A DNA stretch of 64,000 bases from Amyelois transitella (lineage: Eukaryota > Arthropoda > Insecta > Lepidoptera > Pyralidae). The position numbers were made by a program, and so were the translations under genes. Shown piece by piece: positions 56,696 through 64,000 of this stretch; the first letter of the stretch is position 1; each line of letters begins with the position of its first letter. Location of the stretch: NCBI RefSeq assembly GCF_032362555.1, contig NC_083514.1, forward strand, positions 10,711,001 to 10,775,000, given 5' to 3'. The notes beneath the pieces are model-generated. The model made no database searches, was not told the origin of the DNA, and was given only the letters and a program-made list of their open reading frames with translations.

Positions 56696-58343
56696 ATGTC
56701 TGGAAGAGGTAACATACCCTTACCTATTAAATATCTTACTTCTCTCGTGTTCATTTTATTTACCGGTGGATATTGGGAAAGTGTCATTCCTCTCTTTTTT
56801 AGCCCTGTAAAAATAATTGCTTTTATCTTAATCCTGTGTGAAAAATGTTTAGAGGTTATGTTTATATCTTTTTTTCATCTAAACTCCTTCAGGAAGATAC
56901 CGTGACAATCGCAACAGAAAGCACAAAACACTGTCTTCTGTGGCGCGTGAGACCGCGGCCTCAATAGCTGCTGACAGCCCTGTGCTGGCTATGTTCCTCT
57001 CTGCTGCACAGAAATTGAATGAAAGACAAGACCGCCACGAACGTCTAATTAAACTGTCCAGAGATATCACTATTGAGAGCAAGAGGATCATATTTTTGCT
57101 GCATTCAGGACTTACGTGGGTATTCCTTTCATCAACTCTCCCTTATTATGCCATATTCCTGATAAATTTAATTAGCAACTTTTCAACTTCAGAGACTTCT
57201 GATTCTGACCTTTGTGCCTGCCAATACAGAATGTTAAAACACTTTATAAGGTATATGATATCTCACATGAATATTCATCATCACAAATTTAATATTGCAT
57301 TCCCATCTTAGCCCCCTAATGTCTGCATGTAAGTGACACTGTTACATTATGTTTGGAAATCAATGACAATTTAATTACAGAGCTGAAACAACCAAAAAAG
57401 CTGTGACAGAAGCGAAAGAAAGAATCCAAAAGCTGATCAACGGACCAATCAGAAGCATTGCTATTGAGCTCGAAAACAGTCCCGCATACTTACATTCCCG
57501 TGCCGTCACTGCAGGCTTCCAGGAATTCATTGAAGCGTGGACTCTTTGCACATTAATGGAGAAGAAGGAAATTATATCATTTTCAGAAGTTCAACAACAA
57601 CTTACGTATAAAGTAAAAGATAGTGGTGATACGGAGGAAGAGAGGGCCGTGGTTGCTATGTTACCACATACAGATTACATGCTCGGGTTGGCAGACTTGA
57701 CTGGGGAACTGATGAGACGGGCGATAAACTCGCTGTCGAGTGGCGAACGGGACGAATGCTTCCACACTTGTCAAGTTGTTAGAGATTTGTACACAGGGTA
57801 TATAGGTAAGAATATTAAGCTCTAATTTTATAAATTCTTTTATAAACTTTATTATATGATTATTGGCACAAGTTGAAAGTAGTACAAGAAGAACACATGT
57901 AATTTGTAAGTAACAGAGTCCTTTGTTCACCTTAGAATGGAGTCAGCCATGTGACTTATTCTCTGAATTTCAACAGCTAAGCAGTATCATTGGAATTCAT
58001 AATTAACTTATTCTTACTAAATATTTGTTTTGTATTAATCATTTATTCAGTTAACATAAATTGTTAAATCCATTGATGAAAAGTATAAATCCTTAGCCAT
58101 CTGATCCTGATTTTCTCTTAGGATCACTTAAATCATTCATACTTTTCAGGTCTTTACGGAATGGGCAAAGAGTTATGTCGCAAAACAAACATAACCCGCA
58201 GCAATGTTTACAAGGTAGAGGGCGCTGTGTACGCGCTGAGTATCCGGGGCGAAGCGCCGCCCACCCTCATACTCGCCGCGACACAACCCGCGCATCTTGA
58301 CTGGGAGACCCATGACCATTCTGATGACGAAGGATTTTATTAA
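56696..58343 (+). CDS. Trax: Translin-associated factor X (TRAX), four exons
   Basis: TRAX pairs with translin in C3PO, an endoribonuclease that removes the siRNA passenger strand during RISC activation and trims tRNA fragments; TRAX carries the catalytic site. Exons are 56696-56708, 56893-57115, 57381-57805 and 58150-58343, with phases 1, 2 and 1, giving 284 residues against 290 in human TSNAX. A basic, NLS-like stretch (GRYRDNRNRKHK) lies at the N-terminus. Family hallmarks follow: ERLIKLSRDITIESKRIIF, then TAGFQEFIEA and LGLADLTGELMRRAINS. The acidic residues of QEFIEA and ADLTGEL correspond to the human active-site glutamates and aspartate. Exon 4 has SNVYKVEGAVYALSIRG and an acidic tail. 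The weakest join is the exon 2 donor (AC|GTGGGT), chosen because only it keeps phase. Exon 1 has just 13 coding bases, so the start is slightly uncertain. AATAAA is at 58435-58440. Confidence 0.95.
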
Positions 58344-58442
58344 CTTCGAGTCTTCTTCGGGCCTCATTTTTAAATTTTATTTATATGTAAGTCCGTTCCT
58401 CTTAAAGTCTTGCTAACAACAATAGGTTATTTATAATAAAAC

Positions 58443-58564
58443 GCGCATGTAACGTACCTTTATATTACCTCGGGACGTATAGAATCATGTTATTTTGATC
58501 CGTGGTCACCAAGCAACATGATTCGAAACGTCAGAGATAAAATAAAGGTACGTTATGTGGGCGC
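58443..58564. repeat. Imperfect inverted repeat just after TRAX (MITE-like hairpin)
   Basis: The left arm begins at 58443 and the right arm ends at 58564. The core ATAAAGGTACGTTA at 58542 is the exact reverse complement of the left arm. A second inner pair, GAATCATGTT and AACATGATTC, is also perfect. The whole 122 bp can fold into one long imperfect hairpin with a small apex. It starts a few bases after the TRAX AATAAA, so it may lie just beyond or inside the transcript end. No clear target duplication was found. Confidence 0.55.
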
Positions 58565-58969
58565 TTCATACCTGTATTATTTATGGACAGACATTTTTTT
58601 TTAATTTTAGACATTATTGATGTCGAATGACTGAAAATAAGTACATTAGTGCTAGGAAGTGAATACTAGACATTAGCAGACGGTAATATGTGGCCGTCCA
58701 AGCGAAAAGGGCCCACTGAGCACTTTCTAGTTTCCGAGATATTTGAGATTTTGTGAAAAAAGGTGGAAAATTGGCATTATGCGATTTTAATGGATTTTAA
58801 TGCAACATGCAATGGGCTACATTTTCGTATAATAATCGTCTGTAAATAACGAACACAACGTGAGAAAATTGCAATTATATGTTTAGTGAAAAGGGACCAG
58901 TTATCAACACTCTTTAAATTGAATGATTGAAATTGAATTCTATAATGATAATGAGTTAAATAACAACTA

Positions 58970-60570
58970 ATGTCGATGTTTAACCAACCACAAAGACATC
59001 TACTGTCAATAGCGATATTTTATAATAGAGATTTTTTGACTAACGGTGTCACGCCAAATGTCCATAAGTCACGAAAAGCTCCTTACAATTGTTATAATTT
59101 ACAAACCAGAGCTGATGCAGTTAATTATATAAAACAGTACTCCAATTCAAATTCAAAAATTCAAAATTCAAAATTTTTATTCATTATTATAGGATATTAT
59201 TATATCGCTTAATAATTGTCGTATGGTTTAACAACTTGGTTGACGTCAAATAAATTACTTAAAAACTAAGTTTACTGCCGCTTCCAAGGCGTCAGTGCAG
59301 AAGAAGCGGTAACAATGATAATGGTTTAGTTTTACCTGGCCGTCTACCAGGTCACCGATATAATTCTGATCTAGTAATACTTCGTTGTAGTATGACCAAA
59401 TCATACGTTTATAAAACATATTGTGATTCACTAATTTCACTGAATAATATTCCTGTTGGTAGGAGTACTTGGTACGACCTCTGGGAAACATTTTGCCCAA
59501 ATGTTGTTGTGCAGAAACCGAAAACTGACCTTTGCGCAGTTTGTCAAAAAAATATACTCTTTTGATTTTGCTCAGCAAGTTCATTTACCACATAGCTCTC
59601 AACAGATAGGGCCATTATATTTTTTGACAGGGTTCAAAGTCAGTTTATTTGGTGTTGCTGTAGAGCCATTAAAGAAATTTGTCTTATATATTATCCCTGA
59701 ATCATGTCATACAGGTAAAGGGGCTAACGTAATCATTTCATTGCTGCATCATCTTTTTGCAAATTTCGGATTAGGTGAAACCGATGTTGTGTGCCACGCT
59801 GATAACTGTGCTGGACAAAATAAAAATAACTATGTTATGCAGTATGCTACGTGGCGAGTTGTTACAGGCAGGCATCGGTCATTTCGCATGTCATTCCTTC
59901 CGTAGGGCATACCAAGTTCGCCCCAGAAATGTACTTTGGACTTTTTAAAAAAAGTTTTAGAAATAGAGAATCTAATAAATTAATGGTTTTGGTTGTAGCC
60001 GCAGTTCAGGCTTGTCCAAAAACTAACGCAATTACAGCTGTTCTCACAGGTAATGAGAAAGGTGATACTTTTATAAAAATGTATGACTGGGCAAAATTTT
60101 TTCAATCAGATGCTTCTACCATAAGCCAGCTATTAACATTTTCCCATTTTGAATCTAACGCAAATAACAAAGGGCACATGCTTTGCTACAAAAATATTTC
60201 TGAAATGTTACCATCGGTCGTGGCAAAAGTTTTAAATCCAAATAAAGTATATGACCAACTTCCAACAGAAATATTCCCGTCAGGTATGACTATAGAAAGG
60301 CAATGGTATTTGTATAACAAAATACGTGAATTTGTCGAAGAAGAATCTAAAGATATTTTGTGTCCCAAACCAATAGTCTTAGACGACATATCCACTCCTA
60401 GTCAATGTAGTGTAGTAAAAGGAACAACTACTTCTACTTCTAATACATCATCCAATCAAATTGCTAAGAGAAAAACGCCAACTTGTTCATACTGCAAGGA
60501 AGTCGGTCATATGAATCAAGTAAGAAACGGGTCATATTTTTGTCCAAAGCGCAGGTCAGAAAATATTTGA
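58970..60570 (+). pseudogene. Decayed DUF7869-type transposon-like protein gene
   Basis: Recognised by memory of a widespread metazoan family, not by a search. Pieces in order: 58970-59146 (FLTNGVTPNVHKSRKAP), 59317 to about 59550 (GLVLPGRLPGHRYNSDLV, then KPKTDLCAVCQKN), about 59545-59902 (YSFDFAQQVHLP, QIGPLYFLTGFK, then HADNCAGQNKNNYVMQY) and 59904-60570 (VGHTKFAPEMYFGLFKKS, ending in a C-x2-C-x5-H zinc-knuckle-like tail). The DNCAGQNKN and GHTKF blocks resemble an RNase H-like transposase core, but that is inference. Three lesions are visible: a 166-bp retroposon flanked by CAAT duplications at 59147-59312; a loss of probably several dozen residues, with a frame change, between CQKN and YSFDF; and a one-base frameshift near 59903. 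It therefore cannot make a full protein. Confidence 0.75.
59147..59312 (-). mobile_element. Family B retroposon inserted in the DUF7869 relic
   Basis: A 166-bp insert flanked by CAAT at 59143-59146 and 59313-59316. Removing the insert and one CAAT rejoins the DUF7869 reading frame exactly. In minus orientation it begins within CCGCTTCTTCTGCACTGACG and ends with an AATAAAAATTTTG-like tail and TTGAATTT-type simple repeats. The same sequence occurs at 6648-6830 and 13932-14130. Confidence 0.8.
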
Positions 60571-60780
60571 GATTTAATTCTGACTTTTGAAACCTGTAAT
60601 AGGTTAATTCTTTTTTTTTTGTAATGTGTCGTATTAATGACTTTTAATTCATTAATTTTTATTCTTTTGACGTAAATTTAATCTGTTTTTGTATAATGTC
60701 CTACGAGTAGTATATTCTTAATAAATGTGTGTTAAAATGTACGCGAAATATAACCTAATTTCGGTCATCTCGACCCATTT
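60571..60780. other. AT-rich tail of the DUF7869 relic
   Basis: No gene is seen. The sequence holds a T run near 60611 and AATAAA near 60720. It is probably the 3' non-coding part of the relic, leading into the tandem repeat. Confidence 0.35.
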
Positions 60781-60781
60781 C

Positions 60782-61310
60782 CTAAACTTAACATAACTAC
60801 CAATTAGTTTTAAGTTTTTATTCGATAGTGTTGCTATAATAAAAACTAGTCGATTTTATACTTAATATATTTCTCTATTATTATAAATAAGAATCTATGT
60901 AACTGACATCTTGATCTCTAGCTATTACAATTTAAAATTTTATTGTATTCAACTGGGCCCTTTTACTAAACTTATTATAAAGTTAGTTTTTAGCTTCTAT
61001 TTTTTTATTCGATGGTGTTGCCATAATAATAACTAGTCGATTTTATACTTAACATATTGTTCTATTGTAATAAATAAGAATCTATGTAACTGACAACTAG
61101 ATCTCTAGCTATTATAGTTTAAAATTTTATTGTATTCAACTGGGCCCTTTTACTAAACTTATTATAAAGTTAGTTTTAAGCTTCTATTTTTTTATTCGAT
61201 AATGTTTCCATAACATTAACTAATTGATTTTATACTTAACATATTGCTCTATAATAATAAATAATAATCTATGTAACTGACAACTAGATCTTTAGATAAT
61301 ACAGCTTAAA
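60782..61310. repeat. 187-bp tandem repeat, about 2.8 copies
   Basis: The word TTCGAT recurs at 60821, 61008 and 61195, exactly 187 bp apart each time. Each unit repeats ACTAGTCGATTTTATACTTA, AATCTATGTAACTGACA, CTAGATCTCTAGCTATTA and CAACTGGGCCCTTTTACTAA. The copies are close but not identical, and the last is the most diverged. The unit is AT-rich with a GGGCCC island. Confidence 0.9.
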
Positions 61311-62030
61311 CTTTCAATGCCTGTTTCCCAACAATTTGATTTTTGTAAGTGTGAACTTTGAAAATTTTTTATTCCCATAAATGTTATTATGATTAATTTT
61401 TTTTTATTCCATATGATTAACCAACTATTTAACTATCCAAATATGGCCTTAACTCAATACCACCCAAGTGGTACCTTTATGCTTGGACTGCCACATATAA
61501 ATTTGATCCAAGTGGAATTTTAAATTATCTTGTTGATAAGGTTTTATTTACTTCATAGTAGACCGTGTATTTGTTTATGTACCTATATCTATGTTCTATT
61601 TATGTATAATTCTTTTTAGGTTGATCTGAACCTGATAACTAAATAATTTATTCTGCTGATTTTGCCTGACACCCATATTGCGTGATACATAATGAAATGA
61701 CATTTTAATTATTTCCTATTTGAAAATTTCCACTTTATATATTTATTTTTATATTAATTTTATTCTTGACATAATAATAATAATACAATATAATTTTGCA
61801 GAGATGTGTATAATTATTAAATTAAAATTGACATATTATTTTAAGTCCACAAGAGGTGAAATGTAAACCTTTTAGCTTAGAAATGATGATTGATTTTAAA
61901 TAAACATGTTTTTTTAATGATTTTGAATTTTTTCTACTGAATCTTTAAACATGCGTAATAAGGTGAAATAGGGGTATATAAAACACGACAATATTTTAAA
62001 ATCAATTATATTCTTAAAGCATTAACAACA
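61311..62030. other. AT-rich spacer
   Basis: No coding region or recognised repeat is seen. It has several AATAAA or AATAAT words on both strands and may include the 3' UTR of the minus-strand acidic exon that ends at 62031. Confidence 0.3.
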
Positions 62031-62285
62031 TCATTCATCTTGGGTATACAACTGACTGTCAAAATCAGTATCTAAACTTCCAGAAGGTTGCCATTCCTCT
62101 TCGTCGTCCGTTTGAAATGGATCTTCATCATTCGATTCAGAGTCGCTCCATTTTTGAACGTTAACAGTTTTGCGCGCCCTTTTTCCCGTTAAAATAATAT
62201 TTGATGTATCCTCAGTATTAGACGCACCAGAGTCCTCATCTGTGCTGTATCTTTTTTTCTTCCGCTTTTGTCTCTTACCTGCCAT
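62031..62285 (-). CDS. Unrecognised acidic protein or C-terminal exon (1)
   Basis: Read from the ATG at 62285 this is an 84-residue frame. It has a very basic start (GKRQKRKKKRYSTDED), a second basic patch (TGKRARKTVNVQKW) and then an acidic, serine-rich tail (SDSESNDEDPFQTDDEEEWQ). The composition suggests a nuclear protein. The ATG overlaps ATGGCAG|GTAAGAG, so the frame could instead be a terminal exon starting at 62278 after an AG acceptor, or the CAG|GTAAG could be a donor. I do not recognise the gene. A transposon-encoded N-terminus is also possible, given the relic nearby. Confidence 0.4.
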   Translation of the reverse strand: MAGKRQKRKKKRYSTDEDSGASNTEDTSNIILTGKRARKTVNVQKWSDSESNDEDPFQTDDEEEWQPSGSLDTDFDSQLYTQDE

Positions 62286-62370
62286 AAACAATTCTTTTTT
62301 TAAACATAATAAATATATTCTTTTTCATGATTCGAATAAATATTTCTCCATTATGACAGCCAGTTGGTAT

Positions 62371-62504
62371 TTAGAATTCGTAATCGTAATCTACGCTGTC
62401 TCCATCGGAGTCTTCGACTTGGAAATGGTCATCATAAAAGTTGACCGCGTGAACGTTACTGATATAAAATATATTGCCATTTCTTTCCACGACCCGTTGC
62501 TTAC
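62371..62504 (-). CDS. Candidate C-terminal exon (2), acidic tail
   Basis: Below a pyrimidine-rich acceptor (TTTCTTTACCAACAG) the sequence reads in phase 1 as GKQRVVERNGNIFYISNVHA, continuing to an acidic end (QVEDSDGDSVDYDYEF) and TAA at 62371. The 43 codons have coherent, protein-like composition. The junction is AG|GTAAGC, so the exon starts with a sequence that also looks like a donor. The product is unknown, and upstream exons would lie at higher coordinates or outside the window. Confidence 0.35.
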
Positions 62505-62817
62505 CTGTTGGTAAAGAAAGTTAAACTAAGTAGGTTAAACTTAATCCCAATCCCAACGAATTTTATAAATAGGTACGAAAGTTTGTTTGTTTGTTGCCAT
62601 ATGTGGGATTTGCGAAAAGCTGTATTTTTTTGTAGGTGGCGCTAAATTCGCGTGTGTAGGATTATAACCACACACCAATAACCACATGAAAGAAATAACA
62701 AACGTTATACAGCTAAGCAAATTCTTAGTAAAAGAAACCGTGTCTTAGCAAAAAAGGCGCAGTTTCCTCGTACTCGTACCAGTTCGTCATAAAATCATTA
62801 GGAAAGTCCCAAAAAGT

Positions 62818-63030
62818 GCCGTGTGGTTTCCAACACTTTATAACCACTCTAAGTATATCTTTCCCATGGATGTCGTAAAAGGCGATTAAGGGATAGCCTA
62901 AGTTATGATTCCTCTTGTAGGCGATGGGCTAACAACCTGTTACTATTTGAATCTCATTTCCATCATAAAGCCATACAGCTGAACGTGATAGTGAACGGAT
63001 ATAGACATGACTATTATGTATCTATGTAAA
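62818..63030 (+). repeat. SINE A copy
   Basis: Near full-length copy from GTGCCGTGTGGTTTCC through CCCATGGATGTCGTAAAAGG and GGCGATGGGCTAACAACCTG to a degraded 3' end near TATAGACATGACTATTATG. Confidence 0.85.
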
Positions 63031-63240
63031 CAAAACAAATTAAACGAAACAAATTATGTGAAAACACTTTATTAAACATTTTTATACATAGCATACATAA
63101 GTAAATAACATTTTTTTCATATCACTAGAATAAAAATGAAAATATTTTATAATCTTTATTAAAAACATAAAAAATCTGTATATATAAAATTAACAAAACA
63201 CACAATTACTTTGCAAAAGTCAAACTTTGAAACTGAATTT

Positions 63241-63353
63241 CTACTCTGTGAAACCCGAATCTCTATCAGCATCAAGTGGATCCTCGTGATAATACAATTC
63301 CTCTTCCTCCAAATCTTCCTCTTCTTCCTCGATATAATCTTCTTCTTCGAAAA
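63241..63353 (-). CDS. Candidate C-terminal exon (3), glutamate-rich tail
   Basis: After a TTATCTCTGTGTACAG acceptor the minus strand reads in phase 1 as FEEEDYIEEEEEDLEEEELY, continuing to HEDPLDADRDSGFTE and TAG at 63241. Very acidic tails of this kind are common in nuclear and chaperone proteins, and I cannot name this one. It has the same entry phase as exon candidates 1 and 2, so the three could be alternative last exons of one gene whose body is beyond 64000, or unrelated. Confidence 0.4.
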
Positions 63354-63391
63354 CTGTACACAGAGATAAAACTTTAATTTGTATGTAAAAG

Positions 63392-63632
63392 CTGGTTCCC
63401 GACACTTTAGAATTGAATCACTCCATATTTTTCCCATGGATGTTGTAAAAGTCGACTAATGGATAGGTAGGCTTATAAACTTGGTATTTCTCTTGTAGGC
63501 TATGGGCTAGCAATCTGTCACTATTTGAATCTCAATTCCATCATAATGCCATACAGCGGAACGTGACCTTTCAGACTTTCGAAGACTGTTGGCTCTGTCT
63601 ACCGCGCAAGGGATAGAAACGTACTTACTTTA
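63392..63632 (+). repeat. SINE A copy
   Basis: Nearly full-length, from GGTTCCCGACACTTTAGAA through CCCATGGATGTTGTAAAAG to CTCTGTCTACCGCGCAAGGG. It sits immediately upstream, in minus-strand terms, of acidic exon candidate 3, so it would be intronic. Confidence 0.85.
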
Positions 63633-63912
63633 CGGATTTAGGTAAAACATAAGTTACTAAAGTGACACATATAAGCCTACCAATAGAAAGTTTTCGTTCG
63701 GTATCTCAAATATAATTTGGGGATTTTTATGGTTTTTTTTTTTAATTATTTTAAAATAGGGGTTGTTATAATATAATGAGATTGTTATTGACATAACCTT
63801 AAAAGTAATATAAACATGTCAATTAACATGAAGTGTTTCTTTTACCAATACCTTTAGCCGAATTAAAAGACACGGCTAAAAACACGGCGTGTAAAAGAAA
63901 TATGGCACTTAC

Positions 63913-64000
63913 CCAAAAAACCTCCTTACTTTCGAGTAAAACAAATGTGCAAATAGTGAAATTAGATGTTTCTGTCATCAGTCCATAAATTACTAATGCA
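63913..64000 (-). other. Possible exon running off the window edge
   Basis: A strong minus-strand donor (TTTTTTGG|GTAAGTG) ends a frame open to the window edge, containing MTETSNFTICTFVLLESKE. Its exit phase appears to be 0, which does not match the phase-1 entry of the acidic exons. It may belong to another gene, or another exon may intervene. Only 88 bases are visible. Confidence 0.25.

Noticed and set aside
59255..59584. Minus-strand 109-codon frame over the DUF7869 relic
   Set aside because: It reads opposite recognisable plus-strand DUF7869 codons and through the family B insert.
1..64000. CRISPR arrays, operons, rRNA genes or bacterial features
   Set aside because: None seen. The regular repeats here are interspersed retroposons and one 187-bp tandem array, in clearly spliced eukaryotic DNA.

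Overview
This window is animal nuclear DNA and almost certainly from a moth or butterfly (Lepidoptera). The evidence is spliced insect-type genes, AT-rich spacers, and dense short interspersed repeats of kinds typical of lepidopteran genomes, such as the CCCGCGACTTCGTCCGCG repeat, tRNA-headed SINEs and elements ending in ATGT runs. No bacterial, viral or organelle-like gene organisation was seen.

Layout. Positions 1 to about 41,600 are a gene desert in which no host gene could be supported. It is packed with retroposon fragments, at least forty of them from one family (called SINE A here). It also holds two well-bounded DNA transposons: a MULE at 25886-27291 with long inverted repeats and a perfect 9-bp target duplication, and a mariner at 33581-34902 with a fully open transposase. 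A gene-dense island follows. BUB3 (minus, 41650-44527) and a Sec71/BIG-type ARF guanine-exchange factor (plus, 45182-53472) diverge from one spacer. The exchange factor converges on ARPC1 (minus, 54532-56022), and ARPC1 diverges from TRAX/translin-associated factor X (plus, 56696-58343). Exon joins for all four were set from GT/AG sites and reading phase, and give proteins of 332, 1716, 373 and 284 residues, close to family norms. Beyond 58.4 kb lies a decayed DUF7869-type transposon-like gene (58970-60570) broken by a nested retroposon, a deletion and a frameshift. It is followed by a 187-bp tandem repeat and, on the minus strand, three acidic C-terminal exon candidates (62.0-63.35 kb) of a gene that probably starts outside the window.

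How the genes relate. The four host genes serve unrelated housekeeping jobs: the spindle checkpoint, Golgi ARF activation, actin branching, and the C3PO RNase. They share architecture, being two head-to-head pairs separated by about 650-675 bp between start codons. Both spacers contain clusters of TGTCA/TGACA pentamers.

Main points for a second look: the 3' end of SINE A resembles that of a LINE present in the same window, suggesting a LINE/SINE partnership; the MULE with intact boundaries; the intact mariner; the layered DUF7869 relic; the acidic exons that begin at AG|GTAAG junctions; and a 31-bp-arm hairpin inside a tRNA-headed SINE. Repeat family letters (A-F) are labels for this report only.
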